Positions 6,685 to 14,916 are shown, numbered from the stretch's first letter. The stretch: DNA of 27,348 nucleotides from JBBRHF01 sp038223055 (GCA_038223055.1 JBBRHF010000034.1:1-27348), one strand, 5' to 3'. Translations and numbers: made by a program. Notes: generated by a model not told the origin, from the sequence alone.

Positions 6685-9600
6685 ATGCGATCACTGCAGA
6701 GCAGGACACGGATGGGCAGGGGGACCCCCCTGAGGCGCAAACTGAGCACGTCGTTGGCCACGCTGTCGCTGTTGGGGGGCTTGGCCGTCGCGGTGCCGGC
6801 GTCGTTCGTGACGACTGCAGCGGCAGCGCCCGCCTCGGCCACCGACGCGACCAAGGTGCCGCACTACTTCGGGCCGTGGCCCAACTGGGCCAACAGCCCG
6901 TTCACGCTGCCCACAGCCAAGATCGCCATCACCGACCCGACCGGCACCGGCAAGGGCGCCGAGGCCGTCGCCCAGGTCGATCCCGCGTCCGGCGGGATCG
7001 CGAGCATCGACGTCACGACGCCCGGCCATGACTACTCGGCGCAGACCACCGTCACCATCGACGGGGGCAGCACGACCGACCCCGCCACCGCCACGCCCAA
7101 CGTCAAGGCGGGCGGGGCAGTTGTCAGTCTCGCGGTCGACACGGCCGGCAACGGCTACAGCGGCTTCGCCGTGGCCTTGACCGGCGGCGGCGGCACCGGC
7201 GCCACGGCGGTCGCCTCCGGCGGGGTCGACGCGGTCAAGCTCACCGACGGCGGCAGCAACTACACGATGCCCACCGTGGACTTCGACCTGCCCGATGACC
7301 CCAACGGCACGCGGGCCAAGGGGCACGTGCCGATGACGGCCAACGGCGATCCGGCCGACGGCATGAACACCGCCGGGACCATCACCGATGTCGTGGTGGA
7401 CAGCGCCGGCTCGGGCTACAGCACCGCTCCCGGCGTCGCGATCCACAACGGCACCCTGGCCGACCCGATCGCCGGGGCCACCGAGGCCACCGTCTCCAGC
7501 ACCCTCAAGCTGGTGGGCATCTCCGTGGACAAGATCGGGACCGGCTACACCAGCACGCCGACCGTGGAGATCACCGACCCGACCGGCACCGGCACCGGAG
7601 CCGCCGCCACCGCCACCACCGACGTCGGCGCCATCGGCTCGATCACGGTGACCCACCCTGGCGCGGGCTACCTGTCCGTCGGGATGAAGAAGTTCCAGGA
7701 CGAGCTGCCGGTCACCTGTGACCCCACGACCGCCGGCAGCGGCTGCCCGGTGGTCGACCCGGACGTTGCGCCGGCGATGGGACCCGAGTCCAAGTTCATC
7801 CCCCTGGGCGTGCCCGAGGCCAAGACCTACAGCGGAAAGCAGGCCGACGAGTACGTCATCGGTTTGGTGCAGTACCGCACGAAGTTCTCCTCCGACCTGC
7901 CTCCGACCCTGGTGCGCGGCTACGTCCAGCTCTCGACCGACGCCGTCCCCGGCCAGAAGCGAAAGCTGTACAACGAGTTGCTCGACGGCACCAAGAAGGA
8001 GATCACCGGCTACACCGGTGTGACGGTTCCGCAGTACCTCGGGCCGATCATCGCTGCCACCAAGGACCGCGCGGTGCGGGTCGTGTTCCGCAACCTGCTC
8101 CCGACCGGCGCCGCCGGCGACCTGTTCCTGCCCGTGGACAGCACCGGGATGGGCTCAGGCATGGGGCCGATGGACATGCCCGCCCCGACCAACGCCGGCA
8201 CGGTGACCGACCAGGTGCGCAACCCGGACTGCACCGAAGCGCCCAAGATGACCGGCTGCTTCTCCGACAACCGCGCCACCCTGCACCTGCACGGCGGCGT
8301 CACGCCGTGGATCAGCGACGGCACCCCGCACCAGTGGATCACCCCGCAGGGCGAGAACACCGCCTACCCGCAGGGCGTCAGCGTGAGCAACGTGCCCGAC
8401 ATGGTGGACGGCGCCAATGCGCAGGTCTGCGCCGCGGCCGACGACGGCTGCTCGACGTTCTACTACACCAACCAGCAGAGCGCCCGGCTGATGTTCTACC
8501 ACGACCACTCCTACGGCATCACCCGCCTGAACGTCTACGCCGGCGAGGCTGCGGGCTACACCATCACCGACGACACCGAGAAGAAGCTGGTGGCCGACGG
8601 CACCATCCCCGACGCCGCCTCCACCATCCCGCTGATCGTCCAGGACCGCACCTTCACCCCCGGCGAGGCCCAGCTCAAGGCGCAGGACCCGACCTGGGAC
8701 ACCACGAGATGGGGCACCAAGGGCGGCTTCTGGTACCAGCACGTCTACATGCCGGCGCAGAACCCGGGTGACGCATCGGGCATGAGTGCCTACGGCCGAT
8801 GGATGTACGGGCCGTGGTTCTGGCCGCCGGCGGGCGCCACGAAGTACGGGCCGATCGCGAACCCGTACTACGACCCGACGTGCAAGCTGGACGTCGCGAG
8901 CACCTGGCAGTACAAGACCGATCCCTTCTGCGAGCCCGAGCAGATCCCCGGCACGCCGAACATCTCGATGGGCATGGAACAGTTCAACGACACGCCCCTG
9001 GTCAACGGCGTGGCTTACCCCAAGACGACGGTGCAGCCGAAGACCTACCGGATGCGCATGCTCAACGCCGCCAACGACCGCTTCTTCAACTTCCAGTGGT
9101 ACACCGCTGACCCGAACCCGGCCAACGGGAACGGCAAGACCGAGGTGGCGCTCAAGCCGACCGAGCTCGCGGCCGCGCAGACCGACCCGACCGTGTCGCC
9201 GACCCCGGCGGACACGCACAACGACGCTGCCGGTCCCGACTGGGTCCAGATCGCCAACGAGGGCGGCTTCCTGCCGGCTCCGGCGGTCATCGACGGGCAG
9301 CAGCCGACCACCTGGATCACCGACCCGACGCGCTTCGACGTCGGCAACGTGGACCAGCACTCGCTGGTGCTCGCTCCCGCCGAGCGGGCGGACGTGCTGG
9401 TGGACTTCTCCAGGTTCGCCGGAAAGACGCTCATCCTCTACAACGACGCCCCCGCCGCCTACCCGGCCCGGGTCCCGTCGTACGACTACTACACCGGCGC
9501 GCCCGACCTGAGTCCGGTAGGCGCTCCCAGCCCACTACCCGGCTACGGCCCCAACACCCGCACCGTGATGCAGGTGACCGTCGCCGACACCACGCCGGCG

Positions 9601-11400
9601 CCGGCCTTCGACCTCACCAAGCTGCGGGCGGCCTTCCGCCACAACGCGAAGGGGACCGGGGTGTTCGAGTCCGGCCAGAACCCCGCGATCGTCGGGCAGG
9701 CGGCCTACAACTCGGCCTACGGCGCCTCGTTCGCCGCCGGCAGCAACTGCAACGTCGCGAAGACCAACGTCACGAGCTGTGACGGGCTGGTGCGGGTGAA
9801 CGACACCTCGACGTTCGGCTTCAACACCCTCAAGGCGCCGACCACCAAGATGTCGATGCCCCTGCAGCCGAAGGCCATCCACGACGAGATGAACGCCACC
9901 ACGTTCGACGAGTTCGGCCGGATGCAGGCCAACCTCGGGATCGAGGCCCAGCCTCCGACGCCGGGAGCGCAGAACGTCACGCTCTACCCCTACGTCAACC
10001 CGCAGACGGAGCTGATCGACGGCACCAACCTGCCCTCGGCGGACACCAAGGTGACACCGATCGCGGATGCCAAGGACGGCACCCAGATCTGGCGATTCAC
10101 CCACAACGGCGTGGACACCCACCCGATCCACTTCCACCTGTACGACGTCCAGGTGCTCAACCGAGTCACGTGGGACAACATCGTCATCCCACCTGACGCC
10201 AACGAGCTCGGGTGGAAGGACACGGTGCGGATGAGCCCACTGGAGGACACGATCGTCGCGTTGCGCCCGATCGTGCCGAAGGTGCCATTTGAGGTGCCGA
10301 ACTCGGTCCGGCCCCTCAACCCGGCGATGCCGGCCGGCTCGACGGCGATGTTCAACAACGTGGACCCGCAGGGCAACCCGACCGCGAACATCACCAACAA
10401 GCTGGTGAACTTCGGCTGGGAGTACGTCGTCCACTGCCACATCCTGTCCCACGAGGAGATGGACATGATGCGGCCGGTCTCGCTGGCCTTGCCGCCGATC
10501 AAGCCGGACGGTCTCGCGTCTTCGATCACCGGTTCGCGCAGGAACCGGCGGGTCACGCTCACCTGGAACGACAACTCGATCACCGAGACGTCCTTCGTGG
10601 TGCAGCGCACGACCAATGGCACCACCTGGACCGATGTGGGGACGCTGCCGTCCCCTCTCGCTGTGGCCAACACGCACGGGACCCGGACGCTGACCGACGC
10701 CACGTCCAGCCCGACCACGCCGTACCTGTACCGCGTGGCGGCGCTCAACACGGTCGGCTACGGCGCCGAGTTCCCGAGCATGACGGTCAAGTCGGTGTCC
10801 GCCGACCTGGGCGTCAACCTCCCGCCACTGCCCGCGGCGCCCACCAGCCTGGGTGCGACGTTGCAGCCGGGACCGAGGATCACGCTGACCTGGCGCGACA
10901 ACGCCACCACGGAGTTCGGTTTCCTGGTCGAACGCTCCGCCAACAACGGGGCGACGTTCGCCCCGGTCGCGACGGCCCCGGCTCGTAACGGCACCGGGAA
11001 CGTCACGCTGGTGGACACCACCGCCGCGCCCGCGGCGACCTACCAATACCGGGTCACCGCCGTGAACCTCACCGGCACGTCAGCGCCGTCGAACACCGCG
11101 ACCGTGGTGGTGCCCGCTCTGGCGGGCCAGCCGACGATCGCATCGTCGTCCGCCACCCGGTTCGCCGGCAACGAGCGGGTCACCGTGACGTGGGCCGACG
11201 TCGCCGGCGAGACGGGCTACACCGTCCAGTGGAGCACCACGAGCGCCTTCACCACGGTGGCCGGATCGAGCGGTGCGGTGGCCAACGCGACGACGCTGAC
11301 CACCGGGAACATCAACCGGCGGGCCTGGTTCTTCCGGGTGGGCGCAGCCAACCCGGCCGGGACCACCTGGTCGGTGGCGGTGCCGGTGGCAGCGCCGTAA
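6685..11400 (+). CDS. Large secreted multicopper oxidase with GxGY repeats and fibronectin-III-like tail
   Basis: This 1571-residue protein has a signal peptide (basic start, hydrophobic 21-44, cleavage near TAAAAPASA). The mature start VPHYFGPWPNWANSPF is that of actinobacterial multicopper oxidases. It is interrupted at about 78-335 by six degenerate units ending in GxxY (GHDY, GNGY, GSNY, GSGY, GTGY, GAGY), often followed by P-V-I and a GTG-rich strand. The oxidase resumes with PPTLVRGYVQL. Copper ligands are all visible: HLH (534, 536), HDH (606, 608), HPIHFH (1146, 1149, 1151) and HCHILSHEEMDM (1250-1252, H1256, M1261). About 1272-1571 are three fibronectin-III-like domains. It should oxidise phenols, metals or another substrate with O2 outside the cell; the substrate is unknown. 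The ribosome site GGGAGGGA supports the ATG. It is about three times the size of a simple laccase. Confidence 0.93.
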   Translation: MRSLQSRTRMGRGTPLRRKLSTSLATLSLLGGLAVAVPASFVTTAAAAPASATDATKVPHYFGPWPNWANSPFTLPTAKIAITDPTGTGKGAEAVAQVDPASGGIASIDVTTPGHDYSAQTTVTIDGGSTTDPATATPNVKAGGAVVSLAVDTAGNGYSGFAVALTGGGGTGATAVASGGVDAVKLTDGGSNYTMPTVDFDLPDDPNGTRAKGHVPMTANGDPADGMNTAGTITDVVVDSAGSGYSTAPGVAIHNGTLADPIAGATEATVSSTLKLVGISVDKIGTGYTSTPTVEITDPTGTGTGAAATATTDVGAIGSITVTHPGAGYLSVGMKKFQDELPVTCDPTTAGSGCPVVDPDVAPAMGPESKFIPLGVPEAKTYSGKQADEYVIGLVQYRTKFSSDLPPTLVRGYVQLSTDAVPGQKRKLYNELLDGTKKEITGYTGVTVPQYLGPIIAATKDRAVRVVFRNLLPTGAAGDLFLPVDSTGMGSGMGPMDMPAPTNAGTVTDQVRNPDCTEAPKMTGCFSDNRATLHLHGGVTPWISDGTPHQWITPQGENTAYPQGVSVSNVPDMVDGANAQVCAAADDGCSTFYYTNQQSARLMFYHDHSYGITRLNVYAGEAAGYTITDDTEKKLVADGTIPDAASTIPLIVQDRTFTPGEAQLKAQDPTWDTTRWGTKGGFWYQHVYMPAQNPGDASGMSAYGRWMYGPWFWPPAGATKYGPIANPYYDPTCKLDVASTWQYKTDPFCEPEQIPGTPNISMGMEQFNDTPLVNGVAYPKTTVQPKTYRMRMLNAANDRFFNFQWYTADPNPANGNGKTEVALKPTELAAAQTDPTVSPTPADTHNDAAGPDWVQIANEGGFLPAPAVIDGQQPTTWITDPTRFDVGNVDQHSLVLAPAERADVLVDFSRFAGKTLILYNDAPAAYPARVPSYDYYTGAPDLSPVGAPSPLPGYGPNTRTVMQVTVADTTPAPAFDLTKLRAAFRHNAKGTGVFESGQNPAIVGQAAYNSAYGASFAAGSNCNVAKTNVTSCDGLVRVNDTSTFGFNTLKAPTTKMSMPLQPKAIHDEMNATTFDEFGRMQANLGIEAQPPTPGAQNVTLYPYVNPQTELIDGTNLPSADTKVTPIADAKDGTQIWRFTHNGVDTHPIHFHLYDVQVLNRVTWDNIVIPPDANELGWKDTVRMSPLEDTIVALRPIVPKVPFEVPNSVRPLNPAMPAGSTAMFNNVDPQGNPTANITNKLVNFGWEYVVHCHILSHEEMDMMRPVSLALPPIKPDGLASSITGSRRNRRVTLTWNDNSITETSFVVQRTTNGTTWTDVGTLPSPLAVANTHGTRTLTDATSSPTTPYLYRVAALNTVGYGAEFPSMTVKSVSADLGVNLPPLPAAPTSLGATLQPGPRITLTWRDNATTEFGFLVERSANNGATFAPVATAPARNGTGNVTLVDTTAAPAATYQYRVTAVNLTGTSAPSNTATVVVPALAGQPTIASSSATRFAGNERVTVTWADVAGETGYTVQWSTTSAFTTVAGSSGAVANATTLTTGNINRRAWFFRVGAANPAGTTWSVAVPVAAP

Positions 11401-11459
11401 CCCAACTGCGGTCCGCCACATGACCTGACACGTCCTGTCCTGACCGCACCCAGCCGCAC

Positions 11460-11500
11460 CCGTCGGCGCCGCCTCCTTCCCCCCGAGGGGGCGCCGACGG
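11460..11500 (+). terminator. Strong hairpin after the multicopper oxidase gene
   Basis: CCGTCGGCGCC (11460-11470) and GGCGCCGACGG (11490-11500) form a perfect 11-bp stem around a 19-nt loop, 60 bp after the oxidase stop. The loop can pair further (CCCC with GGGG). There is no T run after it, as is common for actinobacterial terminators. Confidence 0.7.
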
Positions 11501-11545
11501 AGTGCTGTCCGGACCCGGGGGGCCGGCGAGGCCGTCGAGATCGAG

Positions 11546-11728
11546 TCAACCGGCGGGCTGACCCGAAGGTTGCCGGCGCGTATGCAAGAAGGTCGTGCGA
11601 GACAGGTCCGTTCCGGCGTGCGATGCGTACGCCGCGAACCCGGCCACCAGAACTACAGAGCGACTGACCAACGAACTGTCCCACTTGACTTGGCAGATAC
11701 CGGTTCCCGTGACCTCGAGATCGCTCAT
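11546..11728 (-). CDS. Possible small hypothetical protein
   Basis: A 60-residue frame beginning MSDLEVTGTGICQVKWDSS, with a hydrophobic centre (SVVLVAGFAAYASHAG). The ATG at 11728 follows an AAAGGACG stretch that is about 20 bp away, rather far for a ribosome site, and a GATAA/TTATC dyad. The longer frame starts at TTG 11758. No family is recognised. It overlaps no other gene and is the best-formed frame in this gap, but it may be chance. Confidence 0.25.
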   Translation of the reverse strand: MSDLEVTGTGICQVKWDSSLVSRSVVLVAGFAAYASHAGTDLSRTTFLHTRRQPSGQPAG

Positions 11729-11780
11729 GGGTGAAAGATAACGTCCTTTATCTATCAAGCGGGGGAGGCTCGCTAATCGG

Positions 11781-11903
11781 TCATCCTGAGTCTGGTCGGC
11801 GGGCGAAGGCGTCGGCCAGGAGCCTCTCCAGCTGTACTGCGTCCATTCCGCGATAGTACGCTATAAGTGAATCTACGGTGAAGTAGCAATGATTAGGTAT
11901 CAC
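11781..11903 (-). CDS. Possible 40-residue protein or gene fragment
   Basis: From GTG 11903 to TGA 11781 the frame reads as a protein-like 40-residue chain, with VDSLIAYYRGMDAVQLERLL followed by ADAFARR. The second half is an amphipathic helix. There is no good ribosome site, and a stop codon lies shortly upstream. It may be the broken C-terminus of a lost gene. No family is recognised. Confidence 0.2.
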   Translation of the reverse strand: MIPNHCYFTVDSLIAYYRGMDAVQLERLLADAFARRPDSG

Positions 11904-12060
11904 CGATCATTTACCACCGACCGATGTCGAGACGACCACTCCCAGGCCGAGGCGAGTAGCGCCGACGCGCGCCGTGAACGTGCCACTGGACGATCTCCGC
12001 ACCACGCTCCATCGAGTGGTCGCAACTGACCCGCCCGTAGACGAGAGCCGGGAAGGACGC

Positions 12061-12097
12061 AAGGTGCATCAGATAGGTTTGCACCTTACATAATGTA
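12061..12097. repeat. Two adjacent short dyads in AT-rich DNA
   Basis: AAGGTGC (12061-12067) pairs with GCACCTT (12081-12087) across a 13-nt loop, and TACAT/ATGTA (12087-12091, 12093-12097) abuts it. The pair could be a weak hairpin or operator. It lies at the stop of a protein-like minus-strand fragment (12086-12259). Confidence 0.3.
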
Positions 12098-12259
12098 GAT
12101 TATCGGCGCTTGAGGCGGACGAGTTCTCTCACCTGATAGAGCCCAGCGACGGCCCGAAATCCAGAGCTCAGGCGTTCGTATCCACAACGGCGAGTCGAGT
12201 TCGATGACGTCAACTTCGCTCCACAGTTCCACCATGAAGGCTCTGCCGGCGGGGTGCAC
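12086..12259 (-). pseudogene. Possible C-terminal gene remnant
   Basis: An open minus-strand frame ending at TAA 12086 carries protein-like text such as MVELWSEVDVIELDSPLWIR and TPELWISGRRWALSGERTRP. It is closed upstream near 12340 by a stop and lacks a convincing start. GTG 12259 would give 57 residues. I read it as a leftover of a decayed gene, but no family is recognised, so chance is possible. Confidence 0.25.
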
Positions 12260-12468
12260 TGACTCGCAGAGGCGCGGCCAGGAGTTCGGCCACCGCAGCG
12301 CCGCCGCAGCCTCGACATACGCCGTCGGGTGACGACCAGGTTATCGGCACTGTCCCACAACTCGCCGCACAGACCGGAGGTCAACGTTTAGGTCCTATGG
12401 CGCCGTTCTCGTCCCTCCAGCAGAGCCCCACCGTTTGAGGGTTCTAGTTGACATAACACGACCGGCCA

Positions 12469-12870
12469 TCAGCTTCTGGACTTCGTGATCGCCCGGTCGA
12501 TCGCCGCTTCCAGCCCTGCCGGCTCCGAGCCGAGTTCGGCAACAACGGCGGCCCGGACCGCTCGGCGCAGGTCGGCGTCCGACGCGGGTCTTGCGGGGTC
12601 GGCTGTCGCGGGTCTTGCCGGGTCGGCCGTCGCGGGTCTTGCCGGGTCGGCCGTCGGCGCCGCCGCGACCTTCGCCGCCGCCGAGGAAGGAACCGCCTTG
12701 TCGCGTTCTATCGCGACGCCGAGGTCCCTGGCCCGCTGCGCCGCCTCGTGGGTGAGGACGTCCCGGCCCTGCAAGCGAATCGGCTGCCCGGACCCGGCGG
12801 CGTCTTCCACGTCGTGCCGCGTGACGAACCTCCGCCGCTGGTGCCGGCCGCCGTGCTCAGTCGCGTCCAT
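12469..12870 (-). CDS. Small microcompartment-associated protein: EutT/EutQ-like N-module, repeat linker, targeting helix
   Basis: The last gene of the eut operon encodes 133 residues from ATG 12870, with GGAGGG 5 bp upstream; it overlaps the shell gene before it by 14 bp. Residues 13-56 (RRFVTRHDVEDAAGSGQPIR...) follow the same pattern as the start of EutQ in this operon (RRIHTADDVLRLARTG...DRLT). They also resemble the N-terminus of EutT: an I/F-xT-xxDV helix, then a D-x-LT-xx-A helix. Residues 73-97 are three copies of TADPARPA. Residues 98-114 (SDADLRRAVRAAVVAELGS) form an amphipathic helix resembling the targeting helices of EutC and the EutE-like enzyme here, and a second helix follows. 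It has no catalytic domain. I infer a scaffold, adaptor or cargo-binding protein of the shell. The function is unknown. Confidence 0.7.
   Translation of the reverse strand: MDATEHGGRHQRRRFVTRHDVEDAAGSGQPIRLQGRDVLTHEAAQRARDLGVAIERDKAVPSSAAAKVAAAPTADPARPATADPARPATADPARPASDADLRRAVRAAVVAELGSEPAGLEAAIDRAITKSRS
12583..12654. repeat. Three 24-bp tandem repeats coding for a Pro/Ala linker
   Basis: Units at 12583-12606, 12607-12630 and 12631-12654. The last two are identical and the first differs at a few bases. Each unit codes for eight residues in frame (TADPARPA), so copy number can change without breaking the protein. Confidence 0.9.
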
Positions 12871-13480
12871 CCATGCCCTCCAATGCTGAGACGGCCGCGT
12901 CGCGGGCGGCAAGGATGTCGGCCTCGCTGCCCGCCATCCACAGCCGGCCGAAGACGCCCACCGAGGCGACGTGCATGATGTTCACGGCCGCGGCTTTCTC
13001 CGCCTCGTTCGCCGCCAGGTTGATGTAGGCGGCCGGCGTGCACTCGAGGACCAGCATCGTCTGCCCAGCCACCAGCATCATGCCGCGGGTGAACCGGTTG
13101 AGCAGCTGGGACTGGTACGGGCTGACGTTGGTGATCACCTGCATTGACGCGATCTGGGCGCGCTTGCGGTCACTCACCTTCAGGCCCAACTCCATGAGCG
13201 CCGCCTCACCGGCCTGAAGCACCTCAGCCTGCGACTCGGAATGCAGCTCAAACATGCCGAACTGGCGTTCGACTATTTGCGCTCCGGGTCGCGCCATCGT
13301 TGCCTTTACCGCGACGTCAACCACCCGGAACACATGGTTGCCGGGCGCCATCTCGACGTACAGCGCCGCCATCCCCTCGATGGCCAGGTCGCCTTGGGTC
13401 ACGCTTCCGACGAACGCGGCGTACTGCGGCTGCATCCGGTCGATGTAGCAGTAGGCCCGGATCTCGAAGTCATCGGCCAC
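12857..13480 (-). CDS. Tandem EutS-like (circularly permuted) BMC-T shell protein
   Basis: This 207-residue protein starts at GTG 13480 with AAGGAG 10 bp upstream. It has two repeated units, about 8-100 and 112-203. Each starts with permuted strands (YCYIDRMQPQYAAFVGSVTQ; ITNVSPYQSQLLNRFTRG), followed by the BMC core: strand, then APGNHVFRVVDVAVKA in unit 1 and TPAAYINLAANEAEKA in unit 2, then a strand-turn-strand and a C-terminal helix. The order and the APG/TPG turn match EutS/PduU, in which a permuted single domain forms hexamers. Two fused copies would form a trimer with the same outline. No separate EutS gene is present in the operon, so this protein probably takes its place. Its stop lies inside the next gene. 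Confidence 0.8.
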   Translation of the reverse strand: MADDFEIRAYCYIDRMQPQYAAFVGSVTQGDLAIEGMAALYVEMAPGNHVFRVVDVAVKATMARPGAQIVERQFGMFELHSESQAEVLQAGEAALMELGLKVSDRKRAQIASMQVITNVSPYQSQLLNRFTRGMMLVAGQTMLVLECTPAAYINLAANEAEKAAAVNIMHVASVGVFGRLWMAGSEADILAARDAAVSALEGMDGRD

Positions 13481-13498
13481 AGCAGCACTTCTCCTTGG

Positions 13499-14371
13499 TC
13501 ATCGGGGCGGTGCCCCCAGGTAGGCGAATCCGTACGCCGGCTCACAGGCCGGGGCGCTGCGCGCGATGCCGAGCGGCGTCACGAACAGGGGTGCGACGGG
13601 AACGACGGCGTCGAGACCCGAGGCCTGCGAGACGACGTCGGCGAAGCCGGGGAAGGAGACCGTGCCCCCGACCAGGTAAACCTTTGGGACCGGCCAGCCC
13701 CGGGTGCTGTTCACGACGATGCTGGCCACCTTTTCCATCACCGGGCGGACCAGCGGGAACAGCCGCGATTGCTGGGCTGAGTCCTTCTTCAGCTCTTCGG
13801 CCTCGTCGACCGTGATGCCGAGCGCTCCGGCGATGACGAGGGTGAGATGTGTTCCCCCGGTTGGCTCGTCGGCGGTGTGCACGACCTCGCCGTCCCGGAC
13901 AACCGCGATTCCGGTCGTCCCTCCCCCGACGTCGACGATCACCCCGTCACGCAGCCGTAGCACCGCGTTCGCTGCCGTGGGCTCATCGACCAGCCCGCTG
14001 CACTCCATATCGGTGGCCTCGATGACGTGCCGCACCGCACGAACTTCGCTCAGCGGCACCCCAGGCGGGTAGGCCCCGTACGCCGCGGGGATGGCGAAAC
14101 CGAGCCGCGACTCGATGTCGCGCTTCAGCCGGCGCAGCACATCGGACGCGCCGACGAAGTCGGTGACCACCCCGTCACGCACGACGTCCGCGAACTCGTA
14201 GGCGGCCGCCAGGGGGCGATCGTTGCCGTCGAGGGCCACCAGCACCACGTAGGCAGTCCCGAGGTCGACCCCCGCCTTGATCTTGTCCGGCCGCTCGGTC
14301 AGCGGCTCGCATACCAGTGCCGCCTCGAGCGCCGCCATCGTCGCCTCGAGACCGGTCCCGGTCCGGGTCAC
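13499..14371 (-). CDS. eutJ: EutJ-like actin/Hsp70-fold chaperone of ethanolamine utilisation
   Basis: This 290-residue protein starts at GTG 14371, which overlaps the EutQ stop by 4 bp (GTGA), with GGGGAG 8 bp upstream. An open frame extends to 14953, but that part is the shadow of eutQ. Phosphate 1 is KAGVDLGTAYVVLVALDGN (about 30-48), phosphate 2 is VIVDVGGGTTGIAVV and the adenosine motif is VYLVGGTVSFPGFADVV, all of the sugar kinase/Hsp70/actin ATPase fold. EutJ is thought to help fold or assemble enzymes of the compartment, but its exact role is unproven. Length is close to the 278 residues of E. coli EutJ. It lies between EutQ and the tandem EutS-like shell gene. Confidence 0.88.
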   Translation of the reverse strand: MTRTGTGLEATMAALEAALVCEPLTERPDKIKAGVDLGTAYVVLVALDGNDRPLAAAYEFADVVRDGVVTDFVGASDVLRRLKRDIESRLGFAIPAAYGAYPPGVPLSEVRAVRHVIEATDMECSGLVDEPTAANAVLRLRDGVIVDVGGGTTGIAVVRDGEVVHTADEPTGGTHLTLVIAGALGITVDEAEELKKDSAQQSRLFPLVRPVMEKVASIVVNSTRGWPVPKVYLVGGTVSFPGFADVVSQASGLDAVVPVAPLFVTPLGIARSAPACEPAYGFAYLGAPPR

Positions 14372-14916
14372 GACGGCGCTCCCCAGTCGGCCGGGTAGGT
14401 CACGTAGAGAAAACGCGCCCACGTCGGCGTCCCGAAAGTGATCGAGGAGCCCTTGGGAACGGCGATCACGTCCCCCGGCCGACCGACGACCAACTGGTCG
14501 GAGGTCCTGATGTGCAGCTCGCCCTCGATGACATAGTCCACTTCGTCGTAGTCCAGGGTCCATGGGAAACTGCCCTCCCGCAGGCTCATCACCCCGGCGG
14601 CCATCGGCATGCCGTGCTCCGCTGTCACGACATCGAGCAGCCGAACGTCCATCTCGGGACGATGAAGTTCCACCGGGAACGGCGCCAGCTCGAGGGTGTT
14701 CGCGCCGGGAACGTGGTGCAGGCGAGGACTCCGACGAGGCCCAAGGTGGCCAGCTTCCTCCACCGTTGCAGAGCGGACCACGACCTTGATCCGGCGCTCG
14801 CTCGCCACGTCGCGCGCCAGCGGGGTAAGCCGGTCCCCAGGCGCGACGGCGAACTCCGTCGCGCCCGTCCGCGCAAGACGGAGGACGTCGTCGGCGGTGT
14901 GGATTCGGCGGCTCAC
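14368..14916 (-). CDS. eutQ: EutQ-like cupin protein (acetate kinase in the family)
   Basis: This 182-residue protein starts at GTG 14916 with a GGAG site 9 bp upstream. Residues 1-45 (SRRIHTADDVLRLARTGATE...) form the N-terminal EutQ module, followed by a variable linker. A cupin domain covers about 90-180, with FPWTLDYDEVDYVIEGELHI, then GRPGDVIAVPKGSSITFGTP. The E-x-D-Y-V-I-E-G-E-L-H signature is typical of EutQ. In Salmonella EutQ has acetate kinase activity and links to shell assembly. Here it could make ATP from acetyl phosphate, though no phosphotransacetylase gene is in the window to supply it. It lies 43 bp after the EutM shell gene and overlaps eutJ by 4 bp. Confidence 0.88.
   Translation of the reverse strand: MSRRIHTADDVLRLARTGATEFAVAPGDRLTPLARDVASERRIKVVVRSATVEEAGHLGPRRSPRLHHVPGANTLELAPFPVELHRPEMDVRLLDVVTAEHGMPMAAGVMSLREGSFPWTLDYDEVDYVIEGELHIRTSDQLVVGRPGDVIAVPKGSSITFGTPTWARFLYVTYPADWGAPS

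Larger units (their letters stand above)
11401..12468. other. Gene-poor, locally AT-richer intergenic stretch
   Basis: This 1.07-kb stretch holds no recognisable gene. Parts (11730-11930, 12060-12110) are clearly richer in A and T than the rest of the window. It contains the oxidase terminator, several short dyads (GATAA/TTATC at 11737-11752, AAGGTGC/GCACCTT at 12061-12087, TACAT/ATGTA at 12087-12097) and three short minus-strand frames with some protein-like text (11546-11728, 11781-11903, 12086-12259). It may be decayed foreign DNA or hold a small RNA; neither can be shown. Confidence 0.6.

Noticed and set aside
8155..11046. Long minus-strand frames opposite the multicopper oxidase
   Set aside because: They are shadows, with Arg/Gly/Val/His-rich text and no motifs. 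The + strand holds all copper ligands and a signal peptide.
12100..12384. A 94-residue minus-strand frame starting MTSGLCGEL
   Set aside because: Its text is Arg/Ser/Cys-rich and unlike a protein. A different frame over the same bases looks more protein-like and is reported instead as a possible remnant.
12583..12654. Repeats as a possible CRISPR array
   Set aside because: The units are contiguous, with no unique spacers, and code in frame for a Pro/Ala linker. The same applies to 26992-27066.
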